Source of the DNA: Cytospora piceicola
Lineage: Eukaryota > Ascomycota > Sordariomycetes > Diaporthales > Cytosporaceae
NCBI GenBank assembly: GCA_023375675.1
Contig: JALQBC010000019.1
Span: forward strand, 62,001 to 126,000
DNA length: 64,000 nucleotides
Reading direction: 5' to 3'
The position numbers and the translations under genes were made by a program. Positions 11,476 through 22,180 of the stretch are shown piece after piece (position 1 is the stretch's first letter; each line of letters starts with the position of its first letter). Below the pieces are notes generated by a model. It did not search any database. It was not told where the DNA came from and saw only the letters and a program-made list of their open reading frames with translations.

Positions 11476-11577
11476 ATGGGCGACAAATGCACTGTGTACA
11501 TTGATGTAGGAGCCTGGTGGGCAAACATCAAAGGGAAAGTAGTGGTCTCGGAGACTAAAATGAGAGCTCGTGCTTGA
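11476..11577 (+). CDS. Small ORF of unknown function (33 aa)
   Basis: ATG at 11476 in the context TCAATATGGG opens a 33-residue frame (MGDKCTVYIDVGAWW, then KVVVSETKMRARA). It is supported mainly by the upstream architecture: a TATA box 180 bp before it, a CT-rich start region and a long A/C-rich leader. An alternative model uses a GTAGGA donor inside the frame and an acceptor TTGATTAG near 11580, giving a different short C-terminus. The protein has a single Cys, so it is not a classical metallothionein despite the similar layout. It could also be a short upstream frame of a longer transcript or a noncoding RNA. Function unknown. Confidence 0.3.
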   Translation: MGDKCTVYIDVGAWWANIKGKVVVSETKMRARA

Positions 11578-11961
11578 TTAGTCCAGGAGCGCCAATGCCA
11601 GTCTTGATATCACTCACAATCTTCCCGATGTTAGTCCATACGATCTGTGATACTGTTTATAGATCAAGTCTAGGATAGGCGACTACACATGTGGAATAGC
11701 ACGGTTATGTTAGATGTCTCTTTGAATGTTTCTCTATGTTGGCATTACTTCAGTATACGGCAGCTTGAAATCCTGACAACTTGAGCTACACAACTAAGCT
11801 GTCACAGCCCCTAATACACATACTGCTGCACTGATTATCGAGCCACCATCCCGCCACGTTCATTGTACATGTAACATCTTCCCTCCCTGCAACGGCTATT
11901 AAAAACTATAGACCACATGTAAAACTGTTGACATAAGTATATAACATGGATATGTAGCCGC
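11578..11961. other. Intergenic
   Basis: No gene seen. It is the 3' side of the phosphatase-like gene and of the small gene at 11476 (convergent). Confidence 0.5.
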
Positions 11962-13038
11962 TTATGGCTTCTCAACAAGGTTCTTCTTGATCTTCAACAG
12001 GTCCTCATCTGAGAAGCCCAGGACCTTGGTCACATATCCTTCAAAGCCGCCATACCTCCTCCCAACCTCCCCAACAAATGCATCCCAACATGCAACCTTC
12101 AAGCTGACCAGGTTGTGAAAGCCCGGAACATCAAACCCCGCCGCTGAAGAGCCGTTGCTGCCCACCCCCTCACTGTACTTCTTCGCAAACCCGAGGAGCT
12201 GCTCCCGCGCCACTTCAATGCCGATCCTGGACAGCAGGAAGTCGGCCCGGACCGTCTCCTCGTCGTACCCGGCCAGCGTCTCTAGCATGCCCGCGAGCAC
12301 GCCAGTACGGTCTCTTCCGGCTGTGATATCGCGAAAGGGTCCACAGTTTAGCTACGTAGCCACCCTTTGGAGCAAAACAAAGCTGGTCGGAGAAGGGTGG
12401 AGGGGCGATGCAAACCGTTGAGCAAGTGACGGAGGAGGGGAAGGGGTCGTGGAAATAGCCCAACGGGTAACCACTCACTCACCAGTACAATGAAACAAGA
12501 TGGCCTCACCCGGCCTGTCCCTCACGCTCCTCAGGACCTCGCCAAACGAGCCCCTGTATCTCTCCAGCACGTCCATGTACATGCCCACATACCCCTCCTC
12601 GCCGTCCCCGTCTACAAACGGGCCCAGGTCCACCACGGGGCTCTCCTCCTTGGCGCCGCCGCCCTCGTCCCCCAGCCAGACGTTCTCGACGCCCTCGATC
12701 GCCGGGTCGGGGCTCCGGGCGTGCTCGTCCCGCGACCGCAGGTCGAAGATGCGCCTGACGCGGAGCCTGTCCCGGACGGCGGCCCGTCCGTCCGCGGACC
12801 TGTGGAGCGAGTCCAGGCCGCCGGTGCGGAAGATGAAGCCCGGCCTGACGCCGGGGTGCTGCGAGGAGGTGGAGGATGAGGACGACGACGAAGAAGCGAG
12901 GAGGCCCAGGTCCCGCGTGTTGAAGGTGCCCGGGACGAGGACGAAGGGCGGGGTCTGCAGCGCCGTGAGGAGCTCCGAGGGCGGGATGGGCGTGCGGACG
13001 TCTGTCTCGGACAGGGGCCGCAGCTGCGCGGCGGCCAT
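11962..13038 (-). CDS. Protein-tyrosine/dual-specificity phosphatase-like enzyme
   Basis: Exon 1 is 13038-12483 and exon 2 is 12320-11962, with a 162-bp GTGAGT..CAG intron, giving 304 aa. The intron falls inside the signature motif; splicing restores HCTAGRDRTG, a CX5R phosphate-binding loop with nucleophile Cys184 and Arg190, followed by VLAGMLETLAGYDEE. Upstream are FNTRDLG (about 40-46) and FIFRTGGLD, then the general-acid region IFDLRSRDE. These features match the Tyr_phosphatase3 / atypical dual-specificity group, which removes phosphate from proteins or phosphoinositides. The substrate is unknown. A Ser-rich insertion (SSSSSSSSTSS) sits after the NTRDLG motif. The ATG at 13038 starts MAAAQLRPLSETDVRTPIPP, as in relatives that begin shortly before an LPxPPF-type segment. 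Probably cytosolic; no signal peptide. Confidence 0.88.
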
Positions 13039-13923
13039 GGCGTGCGCGGTGTGGCTGGACCGTCTTCTGCTGTGCTACCACAAGCTGGAGCGGAGGGTTG
13101 TCCTTGTGGGCGTGAGATTCTTAACTCGGTAACCAGTAAGATCTGCGCAGATGAGGCCAATTGGAATGAGTGAGTGAGTGTTCTTCAAGGGAGACAAGAG
13201 ACAAGGTGGGGCGTGAGAGGGGGCGTGGGGCTGGCTTCTGATACGTCGTTGTCTTTCTGGGGATTTTCTCATTACCTGCCTTTGGGCTTCATCTAGATCT
13301 GATCTGCCAGCAGTCCGTCATCTATTTGATCTGTATCCACCCTGGGGTAACCAGTACCACAGTAAAGCAAACGATCAAGGCGGCGTGCAGCGTTGGCACG
13401 TCGGAAAGGAGACTCGGCATTTCAGTTCGGCTGCTCGGTGGCGCGATGCCCGATCCGATCCCCGCCAGGGGTACATTGATGATGTTCAGTTGGTTGCGAC
13501 GAAGAGATGACCTGCATATACTGGCTTGGTGATCAGCCGTAGCGCTTACACTGCTCCACCAGGTGAGGTGTTTAAAACAACCTCACCTCACTTCTTAACT
13601 TCGACATGCCCTTTTTTTTTTAATGCAAGAAAACAGTTCTTCTGTCATATTCCAGATTGTTCAGATCAAGTGTTTTCATGAGTTCATTGCTGTGCAGGCA
13701 TCCACGATAGCAGCGAAGGTATGAATCGGTATGTATGTTATGTTTGTTATTTATTCTTTTTCTTTATATTCTATTGGCTCTTTCTTATCCCCGTCTATAT
13801 CTTTGGAGACCGGAGTATTCTAATATTTCTAAATAAACTTCAACACACGCCCGGCTCCCCTCTCCAGCGATGTGTCATCGGGAGGTATACCCGGCGCAAC
13901 TACCCTAGCAGAGCATCACACCT
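13039..13923. other. Intergenic
   Basis: No gene seen. It contains a T run at 13612-13621 and an AT-rich interval at 13735-13830. It separates the phosphatase-like gene from the 3' end of the alcohol dehydrogenase gene. Confidence 0.5.
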
Positions 13924-15131
13924 TTAGTGCTTGCCGTAATTCTCGTTGACCAGCACATATCGGTAGCGGGCCAGGCCCTCCTCCATATCGATGATGGCCT
14001 GGTTGGCGTCCTTGAACGAACGCTCCTGGATCCAGGGCTGGACATTCTTCTCGGAGGCCAGCACCAGCATGTCCCTGATGTCCTGAGGGGAGCCGATCAT
14101 GCTTCCGCCGATCTTGTAGCCGCCGCCGATCAGGGTGAAGGCGTTGATGGGGGGCAGCTCGCCGCCGTCGGGGGCGCCGACCTGGATCAGGGTGCCGTGG
14201 GACTTGAGCAGCGACAGGTACTCGGTCATGGGCATCTTGGGCGAGGAGACGGTGCTGATGATCAGGTCGCACGAGCGGGCGTTGGTCTTGGCCCAGTCCT
14301 CGTCCTCGGCGGTGGCGATGTACTGGTCGGCACCCAGGCTGAGCACGTCGGCCTTCTTGTCGTTCCTCCGGCTGATGCCGATGACCTTGTCGGCGCCCAG
14401 CGCCTTGGCGAACAGCACGGCGAAGTGGCCCAGGCCACCGACACCGACGACACCGACCGTCTTGCCCGGCCCGCAGCCGTTGTGCTTCAGGGGCGCGTAC
14501 ACGGTCACACCACCGCACATCATGGGCGCGGCGGCGGCCGAGGAGAGGCCGTCGGGGATGGGGATGACGAAGTGCCCGTTGGTCCGGTTGTAGTCGGCGT
14601 AACCGCCGTAGCTCTTGCCCTCGTTACCGGGGTACACGCCGCCGTACGTGTTGATGATTCCGCGCGCGCAGTAGCTCTCCTTCTCGACGCTGCAGTCGGG
14701 GCAGTCGGCCTCGAGGCACGAGCGCGCCTGGGCGCCGACACCGACACGCTGGCCGACCTGGATGTGCTTGACGTTCTTGCCGACACGGACGGCCTTGCCG
14801 ATGATCTCGTGGCCGACGACGCAGGCTGTGGTGAGGAGGCGGGTCAGCGGTTGGGTTTCCAAGTGTGCGCTTGTGCGCGTACACGCATATTGCACCTCTA
14901 ACAGCTGTTCGACTGCGACGGGGGACCGGGTAGAGACTTACGGTATGGTGTTGGGCCCCAGCCGGACTTCAGGGTGTGCATGTCGCTACCGCAGATACCG
15001 CAGTGAGAGATCTCAATGTCGACGTCGTCCTCGGTCCACTGCTTAGGCTCGAAGGCACCCCACTCCATCTTGCCGTTGACGGACTCGGGGTCCTTGCCCA
15101 ACCATCCCTCGAACTTAGGTGCGGCAGCCAT
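13924..15131 (-). CDS. Zinc NADP(H) alcohol dehydrogenase, cinnamyl/ADH6 type
   Basis: Exon 1 is 15131-14942 and exon 2 is 14825-13924, joined in phase (TPY-PCVVGHE), giving 363 aa. It is a medium-chain dehydrogenase/reductase that interconverts aldehydes and alcohols with NADP(H). The catalytic zinc ligands are Cys47 (HCGICGSD) and His69-Glu70 (GHE). The structural zinc site is Cys100, Cys105, Cys108 and Cys116. The Rossmann motif GVGGLGHFAVLFAKALGAD is followed by SRRNDKK, whose basic residues after the second strand fit NADP preference. The C-terminus (GLARYRYVLVNENYGKH) matches the yeast ADH6/ADH7 group. It is expected in the cytosol, acting on aromatic or branched aldehydes. The chosen ATG gives MAAAPKFEGWLG, the usual N-terminus; the in-frame ATG further upstream lies in the leader. 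Confidence 0.95.
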
Positions 15132-15249
15132 TTTCAGGTATGTATGGTGAAGTTTTAGGTGTGTTGGTGTGGTGTGGGGTATATTGGAAGTTGATATCGG
15201 AACAAGCAAGCAGGGAAGGACTAAGGAGCGCACAACGTCGGATCCAAAC

Positions 15250-15256
15250 CTTTATA
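15250..15256 (-). promoter_or_regulatory. TATA box of the alcohol dehydrogenase gene
   Basis: On the minus strand TATAAAG lies about 120 bp before the ATG at 15131. The leader between them has a C/A-rich stretch (CACACCACACCAACACACC). Inferred from position. Confidence 0.45.
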
Positions 15257-16301
15257 CTACGGCGGTAACAGCTGCCACTCCTTCTTTCTCCTTCTCTTTG
15301 TCTCTATCGCCGAGTCGCATATCGCTGTCCAAGCTCCACTGCTCGTATCAATGACGTATCCACAGGGACGCCTCCATGTCGATGATTACTTATCATGCGT
15401 CGCCTCCTGTCGCAGAGGCGGAAGATCGAAGGGCGTTGCAATCGTCACCAGCGAGTCAAGCGTGGTGGGGAGGCAACTTGGCAAAATTGAAACCTCCCTT
15501 GGAGCAAAAGCCGATGCAGATCGGTCTTAACGCACCGCCCCTCAGGCCCCTTAAATCCTCGAAAACCCACTTGCAGTCCCTCACATGGAGAACGGCGTCG
15601 ATGGATAGATTGGTACTCGAGGTTGTAAGCAGGTTCGTCCATCATTTATAATCAAGGGAGCAATGTTGCGCCGGACACTTGCCGAGGCTACGGGTACGCC
15701 GGCAATTCGGGGATGTGAAAGACCTGAGAGATTAAGAAACAGGGGAGTGGTGGTCCCTGTTCAGAAAGGATTTTGTTGGGGGCGAAATATATGGCTCCGT
15801 TTGGAAGATATTTCTCTAGGCGGTCAAGGCGGTCGGTCTGGTTTTCAAACTTCGATCTCCTCGGGCCCGACGGATCGCACTCTGCCACTCATCCGGGCCG
15901 CCTGACGTGGTTTTTTATTACGCGTATTCATAGGTCGCCACTATTATCCGCAATATTTATAGCAGCATGTGGATCAGATAAGATACGCAACGGGTTGATA
16001 TTGAAGTCCACCTATCGCCTTTCGCCCGTGGTCCATGCAACTACCGTTAAATGGATCTACACGCTCAAAAGTGATCCCCTAAACTAAACCCCTCAGTTTA
16101 TATCCGATCCAACTCCTGGTGACCGCTACCATCGCTATAGACACAACAAACGTCTCATCGCATAACAACTCCAACGCACTTTAATAAAATAAAAAACAGA
16201 CAAGGCAGTGCTTCCAGGGTGATGACTCCAATGTATATAATATGTAAAGAGTCAACAACAGCACCAAATCCTCAAAAATGGCATCAGAAATGCGCCAATC
16301 C
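15257..16301. other. Intergenic
   Basis: Upstream region of the alcohol dehydrogenase and 3' flank of the forkhead gene. No gene or repeat is supported. Confidence 0.5.
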
Positions 16302-19300
16302 TTACCGCGCAACAGGCGCGGGCGTAGGTGCAGCAGATACCCTACGGCATCTGAGATAAGTATCAATCCTGTGCTTCAGGCTCTGCATCAGCGCCTTCTC
16401 CGCGTCCACTAGGTGCTCCTTGTTCTTCTCGCCCTTGTACGACATGATCGACTCATCCGTGAACCCAAGCACACGATTGATGGCGCTCATGATGAGGATT
16501 TCTCCCCTGGCTGTGCCAACCCTGGGGATGATTATCTCCATGCTCAATTTCTTGTACTGCTGCACCAGCTCCACCAGCTTCGGGTCGAGAAGCTGCACGT
16601 CCTTGGGAGCAACAGTCGCAGGAGAGCCTGAGGCCGGGGCCGGTGTTGGGGCCGGGGCTGGTGTTGCGCTCGATCTGTTCACAGCGGACCCATTCGCAAC
16701 AGGAGCAGTATCAGGAGAAGAAGAGGCAGGGTTGGTAGGTGCTCCAACTGTCGCGCTGGGAGTCGATCCCGTAGCGGTGGGAATAGTGGGCGCAGTACCA
16801 GCCGAAGCAGGTGTCGGAGTGGTCGATCCAGCATTTCCAGAGTCTGGTATGGCAGCCCCGGTACTTGCTATGCTACTGACTGTACCATCTGCAGCAGTTC
16901 CATTCACAGCCCCGGTTCCGCTTGTCTGATTCACAGCACCGGATGGTCCGTTCACTGTCGGGGCTGCCGCTGCAGATATAGGGGTCGGTGGAGCCGGCAC
17001 AGAAGCAGGAGCAGCTCCGTTGCCATTAACCGCAGATGCAGACGTAACAGACGAAGGAGCGGTTGCGGTTGCCGTAGGTGCTGTCGCTGTCGCTGTCGTT
17101 GACGCGGTTGCGACCTTGGGCTTTGAATACGTCAGCTTGTGGGCCTGGAAGATGTTGAGAATCGCCTTCTCGTAGCTCTCAGCTTCCGGCGTCAAGCTCT
17201 TATTGGTGAGTCCCAGGCCACGATTGACCACAGACACGGCAACAGCCTCAGGGCGCAGCACGCGGCTCTGGAGCTGCTTGACAACCTCCCTCGCGAATGA
17301 TCTGATAAAGTCTCTCAACGAAGGGTCGATGACTGGTCCTAGAGGTGCGGGTGGCGCGCTGCTGGGCACAGGTTGCTGCTGGTGCGGAGAACTGATGGCT
17401 CTTGGAGGATGTTGTGTAATGCCAGCGTTGACGACCGGAAGACCATTGGGAGGGATGCCCGGTGCTGTCTGACCTGGCCGAGCCAGGAGGGAATTCTGTG
17501 CGTGACTTTGTGTTGCAGGAAACCCAGTTACACCAGCATTTGCAAGTGGCGTCGAATGTGGCCTATTGTTATACGTTGAGTTGTAGGTGGGCGGCTGGGT
17601 ACCCGTGTATTGCGGTCTTGGAGTGGCACTGGCAGCTGCATAGCCGTTTGGCTGAGGAATCGCAGCTGGAGGCTGATGAGTAGGGAATCCCTGGCGAACA
17701 GCAGCCTGTTGATGCGGTGGGGCGCCGGGCTGTATGGGATTTGTTGCCGGAACCTGGTATGCCTGGCCATTTGGAGGATAACGAGGTGGTAGGTTTGCAT
17801 GAGGAGGACCTGGTAGCTGGGGCATTTGATGGTTCGGGTATTGCTGATGTGGTGGGTGCTGGTAAGCAGGGTTGTAAGCTCCCTGGTACATAGGCGAAGG
17901 TCGCGCCTCTGATGCAGAATCACTGGGCTTGCGCTTCTTCCCGGCATCCAAGGGGATTCCTTCCACACGCTTCCAGAGATGTGTCTCGTTGTTTTTCTGG
18001 AAGCAGTGGCTCCCAATCAGGTTGTGCCGGACACTACTCTCCCAGCCTTTGGAATCACACTTGAAATGGAAGTAAGGATATGCCTTTGCAATCCTCTTGT
18101 AAATCTGTTTCAGTGTCAGCCCGTCGGGCGCCGCAGTCAAGACCTCATCTATCAGTAACTGATAGTTCTTGTTGGGCTTCTGTAGTTTCTCCTCCGGCCA
18201 ATCCTTGACATCGCCCAGGTCCAGAGGAGGAGTCTTCGGTTTTTGAAGTCGCTTGTGCTTATCAGCTTTCTCGCCGTCAGGATCTTCCTCGGCCTCTCCA
18301 TCCTCGGTCTTCGGTTTGCGCGGTTTGTATTTCCTCTTCTCGGGCTGGTCGTCGGCATCCTCAGGGAGAGGGTGTTTCCTTGGCCGCCCGACCTTCCTCT
18401 TGATAGGTGGCTCGCCCGGCTCCTGAGGTGGGGCATTCTTCTTTGCCTCTTCCTGTGCCTTCTTCTTAAGCTCTCTCTCCTCTCGCTTGGACATGATTCC
18501 ATTCTTAGGTGGCCGTCCTGGGCCACGTTTCTTCGGAGGTAGGAGAGAGTGTGGAATTCCTTCGGGGTTTGCCGACATGGAATCCTCCTTCGAAGCATCT
18601 CGATGGTCAGGAGGATCAGATTCAACCGTTTCCCTGATGTCTTCCTCTCCGTCGGCGTCGCCTTCTTCGTCATCTTCTCGTTCAGCCGTCTTCGGGCTGG
18701 CAGGCTCCTCCATATCCTCATCCGCGTCATCATCATCGTCATCATCTTCTTCGTCCGACTCGTCCAATTTGTCCATCGCCGCGTCGGATGGCAAGGACTC
18801 GCTGGTATCCCGCATGATCTCTTCTCCCCGGGAGCTCTGGAAATCGAAGCTCATTTCCTTGCCGCCCTCTGAGTAGGTTCTGGGGCCTTCGTTGCCTAGC
18901 ATGCCATCTGGAACTCCATTGATATCAAATATGAAGGTTACGCTTTGTATCTGAAGCTCGTCACCAGAACGGAGAGTCACAAGATCGTTTTTGCCGTAGA
19001 GTACATCCTCGCAGAAGAAGCCGTTTCGACCAAGTGGGGTGGCTTGCCAGATTCGCTCGCGCTGGTTGTACTGTATCTTGAGATGCTCCCTGGAGATGCC
19101 TTTGGTGGTAGCGATGATGTCTGGCCCAGGGCCGTGGATCTGGACTTTGACTACGTCGTCTGGCGAGGGGCGAAGGGCGTCTATGTCAACAGGCACAGCG
19201 CCGGGGGTGTGATCGACATACTGCCGACTGCTGATGAGGTTCCCATGCGCCTTGTGGCCGTTCGTGTCCAAAGCACGCGGCGGCGGCGGCACATCCTCAA

Positions 19301-20237
19301 GCTGGCCGTTGGCGGCAGTCTTCCGTCGCTTGGACGGTCTTGGCCTCTCTTCACCGTCAGATTCGGGGCCCAAAGCACCACCCGACTGGCTGACATATGA
19401 CTTGCTATAGTTGCCGTGTGGCTCGCGCCCTTCCTCCTCGGAAGGAAGACCTTTCTCTGCCCTTTTCCTAGATGCCAAAGCCCTCTTGTATGCGACTTGA
19501 TCTCTCCCTATTATAACCGTGTTTGTGGTGAATTGGAAGACGCTGTCTTCAAAGCGCAAACGCGGCATCCTGGGAAATCTCGATGCGTCGAATATGGAAT
19601 CCCCATCATCCGAATCGGCGTCCAGGTCAGCATCGTTCTCCGGAGCATAGTCGATGTTGTAGTGCACGCCAGGCACTGGAAGCTGATAGGGCAGGTATGG
19701 AAGGCCGAGATCAGCGATAGCTTGTGAGCCCATTAGCAGGTTGGTAGCTGCCATGTGCATCTCGTCTGGAACGAGAGTTCCATTCCCATCCCAACCATTC
19801 TGCTGTGGTAGGGTTGGCACCGGAGCCTGGGGGTTTGTCACAATTGGGCGAGCAGAAGCATCGTCGTCTGCTTGAGGCTGGGCCAATTGAGATGGAGGAG
19901 GCTGGGCCTCGAGCCAGGTCTGAACAGCGTCGCCCATGGTTTCTGCTTTGTCGGCGGACGTTGACTCTGTGTTCTCTTGAGGCGCGTCGGGTTCGGCGAT
20001 CTGCTGCGGGGGCGCGTCTCCGGCGGCGGGTTTGGATTCGTTATTTTCGTCGGCAGACGGTTGGGGATGTGCTGGTTCTTGTTCTTTTTCGTGTCCTTGT
20101 TGCTGTTCTTGTTGGGGTGGAGCACCTGACGGTGTCGGTATTGATTGACCATCTTTACTGCTCGCAGGTTGCGCCGTACCTTGGTGGCCGTCAAGGCCAG
20201 GGCCGTCTTGATCTTGCGACGAAGTCATCGCTGGCAA
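16302..20237 (-). CDS. fhl1: FHA-forkhead transcription factor, Fhl1 type
   Basis: A single exon of 1,311 codons; the fourth codon is also Met (MTSSQDQDG) and may be the true start. An FHA domain is split: IIGRD at about 242-246, then roughly 100 residues of charged linker, then ISREHLKI and LGRNGFF to about 440. An acidic run (about 494-510, D/E rich) is followed by two AT-hook motifs (RGPGRPPK near 571, KVGRPRK near 615). The forkhead domain is at about 688-765 with QIYKRIAKAYPYFHF and WESSVRHNLIGSHCFQK. FHA plus forkhead and this forkhead sequence match Fhl1, the yeast regulator of ribosomal-protein genes and rRNA processing, rather than Fkh1/2. The C-terminal half is Pro/Gln/Ala/Thr rich and low complexity. 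The extreme C-terminus holds two similar helical blocks (VVNRGLGLTNKSLTPEAESYEKAIL and INRVLGFTDESIMSYKGEK). Nuclear role inferred. Confidence 0.9.
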   Translation of the reverse strand: MPAMTSSQDQDGPGLDGHQGTAQPASSKDGQSIPTPSGAPPQQEQQQGHEKEQEPAHPQPSADENNESKPAAGDAPPQQIAEPDAPQENTESTSADKAETMGDAVQTWLEAQPPPSQLAQPQADDDASARPIVTNPQAPVPTLPQQNGWDGNGTLVPDEMHMAATNLLMGSQAIADLGLPYLPYQLPVPGVHYNIDYAPENDADLDADSDDGDSIFDASRFPRMPRLRFEDSVFQFTTNTVIIGRDQVAYKRALASRKRAEKGLPSEEEGREPHGNYSKSYVSQSGGALGPESDGEERPRPSKRRKTAANGQLEDVPPPPRALDTNGHKAHGNLISSRQYVDHTPGAVPVDIDALRPSPDDVVKVQIHGPGPDIIATTKGISREHLKIQYNQRERIWQATPLGRNGFFCEDVLYGKNDLVTLRSGDELQIQSVTFIFDINGVPDGMLGNEGPRTYSEGGKEMSFDFQSSRGEEIMRDTSESLPSDAAMDKLDESDEEDDDDDDDADEDMEEPASPKTAEREDDEEGDADGEEDIRETVESDPPDHRDASKEDSMSANPEGIPHSLLPPKKRGPGRPPKNGIMSKREERELKKKAQEEAKKNAPPQEPGEPPIKRKVGRPRKHPLPEDADDQPEKRKYKPRKPKTEDGEAEEDPDGEKADKHKRLQKPKTPPLDLGDVKDWPEEKLQKPNKNYQLLIDEVLTAAPDGLTLKQIYKRIAKAYPYFHFKCDSKGWESSVRHNLIGSHCFQKNNETHLWKRVEGIPLDAGKKRKPSDSASEARPSPMYQGAYNPAYQHPPHQQYPNHQMPQLPGPPHANLPPRYPPNGQAYQVPATNPIQPGAPPHQQAAVRQGFPTHQPPAAIPQPNGYAAASATPRPQYTGTQPPTYNSTYNNRPHSTPLANAGVTGFPATQSHAQNSLLARPGQTAPGIPPNGLPVVNAGITQHPPRAISSPHQQQPVPSSAPPAPLGPVIDPSLRDFIRSFAREVVKQLQSRVLRPEAVAVSVVNRGLGLTNKSLTPEAESYEKAILNIFQAHKLTYSKPKVATASTTATATAPTATATAPSSVTSASAVNGNGAAPASVPAPPTPISAAAAPTVNGPSGAVNQTSGTGAVNGTAADGTVSSIASTGAAIPDSGNAGSTTPTPASAGTAPTIPTATGSTPSATVGAPTNPASSSPDTAPVANGSAVNRSSATPAPAPTPAPASGSPATVAPKDVQLLDPKLVELVQQYKKLSMEIIIPRVGTARGEILIMSAINRVLGFTDESIMSYKGEKNKEHLVDAEKALMQSLKHRIDTYLRCRRVSAAPTPAPVAR

Positions 20238-22180
20238 CTAAAGACAGCCCCTTCGTTTTTTGTGATACATGGGGACGCGCGAGGGGGTTGTGGCTGCTGT
20301 TGTTGCAAATACGGGTAAGTGTGTATTGGAAGGTACATGCGGGAAGTCAATACAACAGGCTCTGGTATGTAGAAAGGCAGGAGTGAGGGGTGAGGGTGAG
20401 GGTGAATGTGAGGGTAGGAAAGGTTGGATGTCAGATCCGATCGACAAGCCCAGGCGGACGGGGAGGTTCAACACATGGGAGGGGAGGTGGGCACGGCTTT
20501 CCTGCCGTGCCTTGCCGGCAAGACCTGGCCAATGGCAGCGGGTAATTTGGGAAAGTCCCCATAATAAAGTTTGGATAACCCGGATGGCAGGCGCAAAGGC
20601 TTGTGGTAGCCTGGGTAGTACCTGAATACTTTGGTACTTAGATAATCTTTTCAGGGTCCCCCCGCTATTGTTCCAGGGTTCTCTCAAGGTTGACATGGTC
20701 AACTTTTTACTTGGCTTCACTCATCGCCAATGCATTTCTTCGTCTCGATAAGAGGCTGCATCCGCACTCCGTGCTGAGTTCTCTCATGATGATTGAATGA
20801 TCAATTCAGTGATTCAATAATTATTGAATGGATCAATCATGCTGTCCGAGTTGCAGGCACCCGTTGGGTTGAGTTACGAAACTCGGGGTTTACTGGCCCT
20901 GTGAGCGAGCACCTTGCGCCCTTCGCCCTTCGCCATCCGCCCCCATTGTCAAGAAGGGTGGCCTGATGCTTTTCGAACACACGTACATTAGCAGAGACTC
21001 GCCGTTCAGCAACATCAGCAGCCAAGTGCATCCTGAGACTGGTGATGGGGGGAGACTGTAAGCAATTATAGCTCTGCCCTCGCATACTCGGTCCTCGCAA
21101 CTCTGCATCGTAGGCCCTGGCTGGCCTAGTTGTTGCTTGGGTAGTTGGCATCCATGGTTGCTATATACCCTGGTAGGTATGTACTGTATGTCAGTTCCAG
21201 CCGCACCTCGAAGCCACTTCAGCCACAGGTCAGCTCAGCCTACCTTGCTTGAATGCACTCACGATCTCCTTGAAACAACAAGCTGGAAGACTACTCTGTA
21301 TTTATATGCTGGTCTCTCAAGTCATCATGCTTGCAAACCTGCTTGGGCCACCTGCTTGGGCCAACACCGCCAAGCCCGTCCAAGGATCGACCATGAGTCC
21401 ATCGCGGCCCGCCTCTCCAGACCTGCATGACACAATCTTTATTTATACGCATGCACTGCGGCACGTACTGCGGCACGTAACATGCGCTCGATCCTTTCCC
21501 CGAGGTCCTTTCACAGTCACACTTCAGGGACGCCTTAACACAATCCAGGACTCTGCGTGCTTACGAGTGCCCTACAGTCAGCCTTGTCCTGTTATCACCA
21601 TAGCGTCCCCATCGCTGTCGCCGTATGTACGCCTCTGACCCCGACCAACCTCGACATGTGGATCCTTCTTATGTCTCCTTCGGGCGAAGGAATGGAACTC
21701 GTATCACCCTCTTCTTCCAACAGTGTCATTGGGGTCCGAGAAAGCACAATGCTCCCAACTCTCATCCTTTTAGCTTGACTCTGTGCCGTGATTATTTGAC
21801 TGGGCTGGTGCGCTCTTTCTCTCGGTTCTTTTCCCATCCTCTCTCTCCTGTTGTTTTGCAACGGCAGTCCAACCAACTGTTCTAGGCCGGCCACCACATG
21901 GCATGAGGATCCATCTCCACGAATCCTGCCCTTCCATCGCCTTCTTGTTCCTGACCCACTCCTCTCTTTGTGTTCTGTCTGGCTGTGCTATAACATGAGT
22001 CGTCTCTTGTCCTGGGGTTGGTTTGCCTTCTTGGCTCTTTTCAGTCCTCTTACACCCCTGACTGCCTGGCAAGCCCTTACTTATCCGGCTGGCACATATC
22101 AACTATAACCATCTTGCAGTGCCTCAGATTGTTATACTTGCCTGCAGACAGAGTGTCTGTCCAGGCCAACAGGTACTTGC
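20238..22180. other. Divergent intergenic region
   Basis: About 1.9 kb between the forkhead gene (minus) and the membrane-protein gene (plus). It probably holds both promoters and leaders. No coding sequence is supported. A palindrome lies at 20812-20829. Confidence 0.5.
20812..20829. repeat. 18-bp perfect palindrome
   Basis: ATTCAATAATTATTGAAT, about 580 bp before the forkhead start. It is flanked by further ATTGA/TCAAT half-sites (20790-20840). Could be a dimeric factor site or a chance AT-rich palindrome. Confidence 0.6.

Noticed and set aside
13927..14901. 324-codon plus-strand frame opposite the alcohol dehydrogenase
   Set aside because: Antisense shadow, Val/Gly/Asp-rich with no family features.
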